Shown: positions 1 through 6,069 of the stretch, in pieces | Layout of the letters: each line of letters begins with the position of its first letter | How positions within the stretch are numbered: position 1 is the stretch's first letter | Assembly: GCA_965655465.1 (NCBI GenBank) | Contig: CBFHGY010000104.1 | Location: 1 to 6,254, forward strand | Reading direction: 5' to 3' | Origin: VMCP01 sp965655465 | GTDB lineage: Bacteria > Bacteroidota > Bacteroidia > NS11-12g > UBA955 | Length of the DNA: 6,254 nucleotides | The notes under the pieces: model-generated | The model's input: the letters and a program-made list of their open reading frames with translations, nothing else | What the model was told of the DNA's origin: nothing | The model's database searches: none | Made by a program: the position numbers and the translations under genes

Positions 1-821
1 CCAAAAGTGGCTATTATGGATAGTGCGCTCGCTAAAAAGGAACCAAGGGTAAAAAACTGCCATTTATCGGTTTTTGAAGGCGCAAAATAGTACAAACTCG
101 AAATTGCAAGAAGAAATAATCCCATCATCAAGAGATACTTGAGCAATTCAACCAACAATCCATACAGACTTGCTAGCGGCCAATGATTATCTTCCATATA
201 TGTTTCAATTTGATAGGCCCAGGTTATCAAAGAAAGAAAGACGATGATTAACACAGTTTGAAAAATCGTCAAAAAAACGGCTTTACCCCTTATTGTGAGC
301 CAGTTTTGCTTGATTTTTGTGGATGCCACTAATCGAGTGTTAAAACTGCTGATCAGCAGATGAAAGGCATTGGAGGCAAAATACAAAGTGAAAAAGAAAC
401 CAAACGAAAGTAAACTTGAATTTTGCTTATTTAAAATTTCAGAAATGGTTTCCGCAATTTCTTTAAAGGAGCGTTCAGGTAAGATAAGCGACAATTGCTC
501 CATTAATTGGTTTTTAAGCCCGTCGTAAGGCAAATATGCAATGAGAGTTAGGAGAAATATTAGTGCCGGGAAAAGAGCAAGAAAAAAATTAAAACTCAAG
601 GATGATGCTCGCACATTTAGATTTTCCATAAATAAGGAACGCAGGAAATAACGACCAATTTCATATAAACTATGTCCCTTTAATCCTTTAAATGTTTTGG
701 ATTCTAAATAAAGCCTGATTTTTTTTGCAATAGGATTCTCCTCTGGGCCTTTTTCAGGCTCAAGATTTGAAGTATTAGACTTCCCGAAATGCTTGTTATA
801 AGGCCGATAGAATTTAGTCAT
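1..821 (-). CDS. YihY/BrkB-family inner-membrane protein (partial, C-terminus off left edge)
   Basis: This is the 5' part of a gene that runs off the left edge; 273 codons are visible, starting at an ATG at 819-821. I translated it by hand and found no stop. Residues 1-55 are hydrophilic and presumably cytoplasmic. Hydrophobic segments follow at about 75-97, 137-160, 182-203, 219-246 and from 257 onward. The stretch RASSLSFNFFLALFPALIF (about 71-89) is the hallmark first-helix motif of the YihY/BrkB family (Pfam Virul_fac_BrkB), and WQFFTLGSFLAS (about 254-265) matches the start of its later conserved helix. Members were once misnamed ribonuclease BN; they are polytopic inner-membrane proteins with no firmly established general function. 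The ATG shares one base with the stop of the upstream thioesterase gene (TAATG), so translation is probably coupled. The family call is confident; transport or any other activity would be a guess. Confidence 0.9.
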   Translation of the reverse strand, partial: MTKFYRPYNKHFGKSNTSNLEPEKGPEENPIAKKIRLYLESKTFKGLKGHSLYEIGRYFLRSLFMENLNVRASSLSFNFFLALFPALIFLLTLIAYLPYDGLKNQLMEQLSLILPERSFKEIAETISEILNKQNSSLLSFGFFFTLYFASNAFHLLISSFNTRLVASTKIKQNWLTIRGKAVFLTIFQTVLIIVFLSLITWAYQIETYMEDNHWPLASLYGLLVELLKYLLMMGLFLLAISSLYYFAPSKTDKWQFFTLGSFLASALSIIATF

Positions 822-1213
822 TACGTCAAATATTGTAAATATTTTTCGGGTAATTTCATGGGACGCATCGTATTTTTATTTACAAAAAACATTTCGGTAA
901 TACCCGTACACAATAAGATATTGTCTTGATTATAAACTTCATAGTGAAAGTTTGCTCGCACTTGAATTTCTCCTTCAATAAAAACACGGATACGCAACAA
1001 ATCGTCGTATTTCGCCGCTTTTTTAAAAGTAATTGACATTCCACGCACGGGCATAATCAAACCATCATCTTCCATTTCCTTGTACGTTAAGCCCCGATTT
1101 CTTAAGATTTCGGTTCTGGCTTCTTCAAAATATAAGGCATACACCGAGTGATGAACAAAGCCCATTTGATCGCATTCTCCGTACCGTACTCTAATACTAT
1201 GTGTCCATTCCAT
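821..1213 (-). CDS. YbgC/FadM-type acyl-CoA thioesterase (4HBT hotdog fold)
   Basis: A 130-residue single-domain hotdog protein, the usual length for the YbgC/FadM/4-hydroxybenzoyl-CoA thioesterase group. Such enzymes hydrolyse acyl-CoA thioesters in the cytoplasm. The diagnostic N-terminal block is present: RVRYGECDQMGFVHHSVYALYFEEAR (about residues 8-33) aligns with the E. coli YbgC pattern YEDTDAGGVVYHASY...FYERAR. D15 sits at the catalytic aspartate position, and H21/H22 with the FEEAR helix follow as expected. The later VRGMSITFKKAAKYDDLLRI block (about 56-75) is the conserved second strand region with its 'P/A-x-x-x-D-x-L' feature. The start is an ATG at 1211-1213, three bases after the stop of the preceding gene, and its stop overlaps the next ATG by one base. 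The substrate cannot be read from sequence: YbgC in proteobacteria is linked to phospholipid and Tol-Pal functions, but no tol/pal genes are visible here, so I give no symbol. Confidence 0.92.
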   Translation of the reverse strand: MEWTHSIRVRYGECDQMGFVHHSVYALYFEEARTEILRNRGLTYKEMEDDGLIMPVRGMSITFKKAAKYDDLLRIRVFIEGEIQVRANFHYEVYNQDNILLCTGITEMFFVNKNTMRPMKLPEKYLQYLT

Positions 1214-1216
1214 AAT

Positions 1217-1960
1217 CTAATATCGCAATAAAAAGGATTCTTTGGGTTGTTCTTTTCGGAAAAATAAGCATCCCATTCGAAATAAATCGATATCTACCGT
1301 AATTTCAGACTCATTTGTTAATTGTTTCCATGCTAAAAAATGATCATCACTTTTTCGGATATTTGTAAAAACAACGATACTATGATTGTGTAATTTGGGT
1401 TTGATATCTTCCCAATATTTCCATAATTCTTCAGCATCATCGGTAAGATGCACCAAACTCAATTCCCATATTTTATCATCAGGAATTTCGGAATTCCAGT
1501 CAATTTTCGGATTTATATCTAAGTTAGATTTTAACCATGTTTCATTGGTTTGAATTTTTATTGGATTTTCTATTGTGGAGAAATACGAATATGAAATAGG
1601 TACGCCTTTTTGCTTTAGGGGGTGAAACAATGTATAATTAGTTTCTATACCACAACATTTACCGTATTCAGAAATTTTTCGAATATCGAAATAGGCCACA
1701 ATCTTTGAAATGGCGAACGCGTGCTTTGCAGGTAGGGTATAGGAATCGACGAATTTCGCTAAAGAAATAGCATAAATTTCACCGTTGCTTTTTAACATTT
1801 GAGTCCGTTGAAATTCAACGGACTCAATACGTTTATCTTCTTTATGATATAAATTGAGCTCTGCCCATTTATAAATAAAAGGGGAGTGGATCCCATGTAA
1901 ATCAGTAGATCCGAACAAATACCCGATATAATCAACTATCCGAGTAAGAGAGGATAACAT
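1217..1960 (-). CDS. Methyltransferase-like protein of Bacteroidota, SAM-binding motif degenerate
   Basis: A 247-residue protein that I relate, from memory of the family, to Bacteroidota 'class I SAM-dependent methyltransferase' proteins. Shared landmarks are the N-terminal LHGIHSPFIY (residues 21-30), the YFDIRKISEYGKCCGIETNY segment (90-109), which lies where relatives have a glycine-rich ILELGTSLGI-type SAM-binding strand and loop, and the C-terminal TVDIDLFRMGCLFFRKEQPKESFLLRY (221-247), which is close to the usual family ending. The glycine-rich loop is not intact: relatives have E-L-G-T-S-L-G, here it reads E-Y-G-K-C-C-G. The later acidic strand (typically YFDGNH or similar) reads LSLVHLTDDAEE (167-178), and the 'DDIHW' region reads FTNIRK (198-203). 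No signal peptide or membrane helix is apparent. The ATG abuts the stop of the DUF349 gene with no spacer. The family link is fairly sure; enzymatic activity is doubtful. The 5' part also holds a perfect 29-base palindrome. Confidence 0.8.
   Translation of the reverse strand: MLSSLTRIVDYIGYLFGSTDLHGIHSPFIYKWAELNLYHKEDKRIESVEFQRTQMLKSNGEIYAISLAKFVDSYTLPAKHAFAISKIVAYFDIRKISEYGKCCGIETNYTLFHPLKQKGVPISYSYFSTIENPIKIQTNETWLKSNLDINPKIDWNSEIPDDKIWELSLVHLTDDAEELWKYWEDIKPKLHNHSIVVFTNIRKSDDHFLAWKQLTNESEITVDIDLFRMGCLFFRKEQPKESFLLRY
1799..1827. repeat. Perfect 29-base palindrome inside the methyltransferase-like gene
   Basis: The 14-base arm TTGAGTCCGTTGAA is followed by a single A and then by its exact reverse complement; every pair was checked base by base, and pairing fails at the next position outward (1798/1828). 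As RNA it could form a 12-bp stem closed by a 5-base loop. It lies in codons 45-54 of the minus-strand gene, near the coding sequence for SVEFQRTQ. Neither strand has a T-run directly downstream, so it does not look like an intrinsic terminator. No second copy is visible in the window. Confidence 0.9.
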
Positions 1961-3760
1961 TTATGATTGACTCTGTTTGTACACATTCAATTCAGCAATC
2001 AGCCGGTCTTTTTGTTCATTAAGTTTTTTGATTTTATCGTCAAATTGCTTTAGAACAGCATCTGCATTCTTGGAAAGCGCAAAAAAGCTTTTATTATTAT
2101 CAATGGTTGCAATTTCATCTTCAATTTTCTTGATAATATCTTTAAGTTTGCGCTCTTCGATTTTCAGTTTGGATTTTCCATCTGCAGAATCTTTGATACC
2201 ATCTACATAATTTTTTACGTTTTTAACGCGATCCAATTTATTTTCTTCACGAAGCTTTTGGAATAAGGGATCAATGATTTTTTGATACTTATTGTTTAAA
2301 GAATGGAAGCGTTTTCCAGAAACAAATCCGGCATTATTCCAATCACTTTGAATGCTTTTTAATTTTTCAAAGGTAATTTCAGCGCCTTCAGTAGTTATCT
2401 TTTGAAGCATATTGATAATAGCTTCTCTGGCTTGAACAGCTCCAGATTCTTGTTTTTTTCGTTCATCAAAAAATACATTTCTGCGTTCAAAAAACGCATC
2501 GAAAGCTGCACGGAATCTGTTCCAAACGGCTTGATTATGTTCATCGGGGACGGGACCTATTTTCTTCCATTGCTCTTGTATTTCTTTGAATTTATCAGAA
2601 GTTTTCATGAATTCTTCTGAATCTTTCAGTGCTTCTGCCTTTTCACAAAGAGCAACCTTTAATTTTAAATTCTCAGATTTATTCTTGTTTAAATCTTTGA
2701 AATAAACTTTTCTGGCGGTGTAATACGTATTTCGAACACCTTGGAAACGAGCCCAAATTTCTTCATTGTTTTGTGAAGGAACAGGTCCGATTTTCTTCCA
2801 TTCTTCGAAATATCCATCGAGTTCCTTGCCTAATTTTTGCCATTCTGCAGTATTTTCAGGCATTGCAGTTATTGCAGTTTCACTTTTCTCAACAAGCAAT
2901 AATTTCTTCTCAAGGTTTTGTTGACGCTTGGCATCAATTTCTGCGCGTTGCTGTTTAACACGATCTACGATAATATCGCTAGCCGCTTTAAAACGCAACC
3001 AAATTTCTTCAGAAATTTCACGTCTAACGGGACCTGCATTTTTCCAATCTTCGTGATACTTGTTGAGGGTTCCTATGGCTTTGCGCATAGAAGACTCTTC
3101 CTTAAGGGCTTCCACTTTTTTAATAAGTTCAATTTTGATCTCTAAGTTTTTCTCTCGATCTAGGTCTTTAAGCTCATTAAAAATGGAAAGATTATCGTAG
3201 TATTTTTCGATCAATACGCGATATTCAGAAGCGAGTGTATCGTGGAATTCTTTAGGAATAGTTCGAACTTCCTTCCAACTGCGCATTAAATCGCGTAATC
3301 CACTAAGGGTATTTTCAGTTTCTTCAGAATCAACTAGAGCCCGAATTTTCTCAAGAATAGCTTGCTTTTCTTTTAGGTTAGCAAGTTTTTCTTCCTCAGC
3401 ACGTTTTTTCTCTTCTTCTCGAAGTTTATGAAAACGATTGAAAATATCGTGGAGTTTTGCTTTTAATTCGTCATTAGCAGGTACGAAATCCTTAGCATCA
3501 TTTCCAGCAGCAACCCATTCTTGGATAAGTGCGGGCTTTTCATCAGCGCTTTGTTTTTCGTAAATTTCCTTCAAGAGTAAAAGGGACTCATAGGCGCTTT
3601 TAACATCCGCTGTCTGTATCAAGCTTTCCGCTGTCTCAATAATCTCTTCTTTTGTTAATCGGCTGAATTTGTCGCGATTGGTTTGATCCTCTTCTTGTTG
3701 AGTAATCAAGTTTTCAGCCAGATGTAACTGCTCGTTGTAATTTTCAGATTGCGAATTCAT
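1961..3760 (-). CDS. DUF349 repeat protein, coiled-coil rich
   Basis: A hydrophilic, Lys/Glu-rich protein of 599 residues, taken from the ATG at 3758-3760. An in-frame TTG four codons upstream (3770-3772) is possible, but ATG is the more plausible start. The core is a tandem array of DUF349 units built on a 'W-K-x-I/A-G-P-V-P ... E-E-I-W-x-R-F-x-x-A-x-D' pattern. Five units are clear, with their key tryptophans at residues 162, 239, 321, 398 and 474. The third and fourth (EEWKKIGPVPSQNNEEIWARF and the very similar QWKKIGPVPDEHNQAVWNRF) are the most canonical. A sixth, degenerate unit appears to begin at W82, keeping the same spacing of about 76-82 residues. A predicted coiled coil of about 55 residues closes the protein (about 535-595). 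No signal peptide or membrane helix is seen, so it is probably cytoplasmic. DUF349 has no assigned biochemical function to my knowledge. It heads a tightly packed four-gene set. Confidence 0.93.
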   Translation of the reverse strand: MNSQSENYNEQLHLAENLITQQEEDQTNRDKFSRLTKEEIIETAESLIQTADVKSAYESLLLLKEIYEKQSADEKPALIQEWVAAGNDAKDFVPANDELKAKLHDIFNRFHKLREEEKKRAEEEKLANLKEKQAILEKIRALVDSEETENTLSGLRDLMRSWKEVRTIPKEFHDTLASEYRVLIEKYYDNLSIFNELKDLDREKNLEIKIELIKKVEALKEESSMRKAIGTLNKYHEDWKNAGPVRREISEEIWLRFKAASDIIVDRVKQQRAEIDAKRQQNLEKKLLLVEKSETAITAMPENTAEWQKLGKELDGYFEEWKKIGPVPSQNNEEIWARFQGVRNTYYTARKVYFKDLNKNKSENLKLKVALCEKAEALKDSEEFMKTSDKFKEIQEQWKKIGPVPDEHNQAVWNRFRAAFDAFFERRNVFFDERKKQESGAVQAREAIINMLQKITTEGAEITFEKLKSIQSDWNNAGFVSGKRFHSLNNKYQKIIDPLFQKLREENKLDRVKNVKNYVDGIKDSADGKSKLKIEERKLKDIIKKIEDEIATIDNNKSFFALSKNADAVLKQFDDKIKKLNEQKDRLIAELNVYKQSQS

Positions 3761-3795
3761 TTCGTTGGGCAATACTAATAGTGTAAGGAAATTGG

Positions 3796-4278
3796 TTATA
3801 GGTTTTGGTATTCAATTAATTGTTGTAATACGGTTTCAGTTGCTTCAACGCCTTTATGTCCGTGGATTCCTCCTGTTCGTTCAACTGCTTGTTTATGGGT
3901 TAAGGTAGTAATGAGCCCAAAACCAATAGGTTTTTCAACTTGAAGGCCTAAAGACATTATACCTTGAGTAGCACCTTGACAAACATAATCAAAATGTGGT
4001 GTATCTCCTTTAATTACACAGCCTAATGCAATAACAGCGTCACAGTGTTTTTGTTTAAACAATTGCAAAGCACCTAAAGGAAGTTCAAATGCTCCAGGTA
4101 CATTTATTTGAAAAACATTGTGAGGCTTTATACCGAGGCCCAACAGGGATTCTATTGCACCATGTTTTAAAACCGAAGTAATATCTTGGTTCCACATTGC
4201 CGTTACAATGCCAACTTTTTGGTTTGTAAGAAAATGAATATGTGGAGTAAAGTCGTATTTGAAAACCGCGTCTGACAC
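3796..4278 (-). CDS. ribH: 6,7-dimethyl-8-ribityllumazine synthase
   Basis: Lumazine synthase (160 residues, normal length) condenses 5-amino-6-ribitylamino-uracil with 3,4-dihydroxy-2-butanone 4-phosphate, the penultimate step of riboflavin synthesis, in a cytoplasmic homo-oligomeric capsid-like or pentameric assembly. Signature blocks are all present: VGIVTAMWNQDIT (22-34), NVPGAFELPLG (59-69), ALGCVIKGDTPHFDYVC (84-100) and GLITTLTHKQAVERTGG (121-137). By alignment to the Bacillus enzyme, H95 matches the catalytic histidine (His88) and R134 the phosphate-binding arginine (Arg127). The aromatic residue that stacks on the substrate (Phe22 in Bacillus) is W29 here, a replacement also known from yeast enzymes. 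The start is a GTG at 4276-4278: an in-frame stop lies three codons upstream and no ATG precedes the conserved first strand. It follows the TPR gene by 13 bases, so the two are probably cotranscribed. No FMN riboswitch can fit upstream. Confidence 0.97.
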   Translation of the reverse strand: MSDAVFKYDFTPHIHFLTNQKVGIVTAMWNQDITSVLKHGAIESLLGLGIKPHNVFQINVPGAFELPLGALQLFKQKHCDAVIALGCVIKGDTPHFDYVCQGATQGIMSLGLQVEKPIGFGLITTLTHKQAVERTGGIHGHKGVEATETVLQQLIEYQNL

Positions 4279-4291
4279 TGGTAATTAGGTC

Positions 4292-4969
4292 TTATGGATT
4301 GAATTCACCCAATTTTGCCTTCATTTTGTATACATACTTATTAATGTCAGAGCCAACACCACTTGTGGGGTATTTGTCTGCAATAATTTGATAGTATTTG
4401 AGGGCTTTTTCAAAGTTCTTAGCACTTTCGTAATGAATACCTGCACGTTTGTAATACTCTGCAGAAAATTCATTTTCAGCAACATCTCCTGCTTTAGCAA
4501 AGAAAGAGGCCGCTTTTTCTACTTCATTTAAGTTAGAGTAACAAACCGCTTTCATATTTAAAATTGATGCAGAAAGAATATCGTCGTTGGCTTCAGTACG
4601 ATCTAGATATTCTAGAGCTTCTTCGTATTTTTTATTACGCATGTAAGCAATACTCAACATCAAAGCCGCTTCTTTACCTTTTTGAGTTGATCCGTACTCA
4701 TCTGCTATTGATTTTGCAGACTTAACGCGTAAGGCTTTATCTCCATTAATAACGATGTTCATTGAATCGTTCTTGAAATAGAAATGCAATGGGGCTAATT
4801 CTTTGGCAGCTTTGTTTTCCTGTTCTGGGATGTATTTTACGGCCCAGTAATAGCCACCGGCTACACTGGCTACAATAACGGCAGAAACAATACCAATACT
4901 TTTCTTATTTTCAGTGTAAAAGGCAGATAGTTTGCTCTTTAATTGCGTTAAGGCGTCTAGGTTGTCCAT
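4292..4969 (-). CDS. Membrane-anchored tetratricopeptide repeat protein
   Basis: A 225-residue protein with a short charged N-terminus, one membrane-spanning helix at about residues 24-42 (SIGIVSAVIVASVAGGYYWA) and a soluble C-terminal part made of helical repeats. Three TPR-like units can be placed at about 98-131 (AYMRNKKYEEALEYLD), 132-165 (AVCYSNLNEVEKAASFFAKA) and 168-201 (GIHYESAKNFEKALKYYQIIADKYP). The layout of one N-terminal anchor followed by TPRs facing the periplasm resembles YfgM-like proteins, which assist the Sec translocon in proteobacteria; calling this an orthologue would be inference. The ATG is at 4967-4969 with no recognisable Shine-Dalgarno sequence, as is common in Bacteroidota. 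A TPR gene directly before ribH is, as I recall, a recurrent arrangement in Bacteroidota. The gene sits 48 bases after pdhA and may be read from that promoter or from a weak one in the gap. Confidence 0.9.
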   Translation of the reverse strand: MDNLDALTQLKSKLSAFYTENKKSIGIVSAVIVASVAGGYYWAVKYIPEQENKAAKELAPLHFYFKNDSMNIVINGDKALRVKSAKSIADEYGSTQKGKEAALMLSIAYMRNKKYEEALEYLDRTEANDDILSASILNMKAVCYSNLNEVEKAASFFAKAGDVAENEFSAEYYKRAGIHYESAKNFEKALKYYQIIADKYPTSGVGSDINKYVYKMKAKLGEFNP

Positions 4970-4981
4970 AATTTGAGGGGG

Positions 4982-4989
4982 CGAATATA
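4982..4989 (-). promoter_or_regulatory. Weak candidate -7 element before the TPR-ribH pair
   Basis: The minus strand reads TATATTCG in the 48-base gap between pdhA and the TPR gene, one base off the Bacteroidota -7 consensus TANNTTTG. The same nine bases, TATATTCGC, occur before pdhA. No convincing -33 element lies at the required distance (the expected site reads AATA), and the implied leader before the ATG at 4969 would be very short, so readthrough from pdhA is an equally good explanation. Confidence 0.3.
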
Positions 4990-5017
4990 GTAAATCTACT
5001 TTGTTTTTTTATTGTAA

Positions 5018-6004
5018 TCAATCCATTATGTATGGATAATCGTCTTCTACATAAACATCTCTGAAAAGTAACGATGCATCAGGCAACGCAGATTCTTCTG
5101 CAAATGTTACACTTTCCTCGACTTCCTGGATAATGGCATCTTCAATAGCATCCAACTCAGCCTCCGTTGCAAATTTGTTTTTTAATATGCTTGCTTTGGT
5201 AGTTTCGATAGGGTCTTTCTCTTTGTATTCCTGCAATTCCTCTTTAGTGCGGTAACTCGCAGGGTCACTCATGCTATGGCCTCTATAACGGTATGTTTTA
5301 ATTTCTAAGAAAGTAGGGCCTTCACCCGCGCGTGCTTTTTCAGCTGCTGTAAACATGGCTTCGTGAACGGTTTCACATTTCATTCCATCAACTTGATAGC
5401 TGGGCATGTCGTAAGCTGCTCCAATTTTGTATATATCAAGCATATTGGTTGTACGAGAAACGCTCGTTCCCATTGCATATTCATTGTTTTCACAAATAAA
5501 TATTACTGGTAGCTTCCAAAGCATGGCCATATTAAAGGCTTCATGCAGCGCGCCTTGACGAACCGCACCATCTCCAAAATAACATACGGAAACATTTTTA
5601 GTTCCATTATATTGTTCTGCAAGGGCCATTCCAGCACCCAACGGAATTTGAGCACCTACAATACCATGTCCACCAAAAAAGTTCTTTTCCTTAGAAAACA
5701 TGTGCATACTTCCACCTTTACCTCCGCTGCAACCCGTTACCTTGCCATATAGCTCAGCCATTACTTCATTTGCCGTAATGCCTAATGCCAATGCATGACC
5801 ATGGTCGCGATATGCCGTTATTACCTTGTCATCTGGAGTTAAAGCCGTTTTCATAGCGGCTACTAATGCCTCTTGTCCTATATATAGATGGCAAAATCCT
5901 TTGATTTTTTGTTTGCCATAAAGCTGTGCTGCCTTTTCTTCGAATCGACGTACCAACATCATGATACGATACCACTCCAAATAGGTGTCTTTTTTGAATT
6001 TCAT
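5018..6004 (-). CDS. pdhA: Pyruvate dehydrogenase E1 component, alpha subunit
   Basis: The thiamine-diphosphate-dependent E1 alpha subunit pairs with E1 beta to decarboxylate pyruvate and transfer the acetyl group to the lipoyl domain of E2 in the cytoplasmic pyruvate dehydrogenase complex. From the ATG at 6002-6004 it is 328 residues, normal for the separate-alpha type. Visible landmarks: GFCHLYIGQEA (about 36-46); YRDHGHALALG (65-75); the ThDP/metal motif starting GDGAVRQGALHEAFNMA (144 on) and ending ENN (172-174); and the loop YRYRGHSMSDPASYR (238-252), equivalent to the regulated active-site loop of mitochondrial E1 alpha. An in-frame TTG four codons upstream (6014-6016) would also open the frame, but it would lie only about 8 bases from the predicted transcription start, so ATG is preferred. 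Neither E1 beta nor E2 genes follow; the next gene is a TPR protein. A branched-chain 2-oxoacid E1 alpha is the main alternative, but the sequence fits the PdhA type better. Confidence 0.95.
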   Translation of the reverse strand: MKFKKDTYLEWYRIMMLVRRFEEKAAQLYGKQKIKGFCHLYIGQEALVAAMKTALTPDDKVITAYRDHGHALALGITANEVMAELYGKVTGCSGGKGGSMHMFSKEKNFFGGHGIVGAQIPLGAGMALAEQYNGTKNVSVCYFGDGAVRQGALHEAFNMAMLWKLPVIFICENNEYAMGTSVSRTTNMLDIYKIGAAYDMPSYQVDGMKCETVHEAMFTAAEKARAGEGPTFLEIKTYRYRGHSMSDPASYRTKEELQEYKEKDPIETTKASILKNKFATEAELDAIEDAIIQEVEESVTFAEESALPDASLLFRDVYVEDDYPYIMD

Positions 6005-6029
6005 AATATACTTCAACGAATTGAGACTG

Positions 6030-6061
6030 CGAATATACTATTGCAAGTCTATGTAGTGAAA
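6030..6061 (-). promoter_or_regulatory. Candidate Bacteroidota-type promoter for pdhA
   Basis: Reading the minus strand, TTTC at 6061-6058 is followed by 20 bases and TATATTCG at 6037-6030. This fits the Bacteroidota primary sigma pattern (TTTG, about 19-21 bases, TANNTTTG) with one mismatch in each box. Transcription would begin near 6024, giving a leader of about 20 bases to the ATG at 6004. The element begins just after the stop codon of the upstream gene. This is pattern matching by eye, without any mapped start site. Confidence 0.55.
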
Positions 6062-6069
6062 TACTCTGT

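Noticed and set aside
1485..1500. Short inverted repeat GGAATT-TCGG-AATTCC in the methyltransferase-like gene
   Set aside because: Six-base AT-rich arms are expected by chance in a sequence of this composition.
1799..1827. The palindrome as an intrinsic terminator
   Set aside because: There is no T-run after the stem on either strand, and it lies inside an intact coding frame with coupled genes downstream.
2540..2810. Similar DNA blocks around 2550-2575 and 2785-2805 as a nucleotide repeat or mobile element
   Set aside because: They encode the equivalent WKKIGPVP parts of neighbouring DUF349 units and are explained by the protein repeat.
1977..3145. Several plus-strand open frames of 60-77 codons antisense to the DUF349 gene
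   Set aside because: They are shadows of a long, low-complexity minus-strand gene with clear family motifs; their translations are Phe/Ser-rich and show no recognisable domain.
3770..3772. TTG as the start of the DUF349 gene
   Set aside because: It adds only four residues (TTG-Pro-Asn-Glu), with an ATG directly after; ATG at 3758-3760 is the simpler start.
3770..3777. TAGTATTG on the minus strand before the DUF349 gene as a -7 promoter box
   Set aside because: It has one mismatch to TANNTTTG but no -33-like sequence at the right distance, and it would leave a leader of only a few bases before the ATG.
4602..4616. Two TCTAGA sites separated by TAT as a possible operator
   Set aside because: Each site is a self-palindrome of six bases inside the TPR coding region, the match is short, and nothing else supports a regulatory role.
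6014..6016. TTG as the start of pdhA
   Set aside because: An ATG follows four codons later, matches the usual length of the N-terminus, and gives a more reasonable leader from the predicted promoter.
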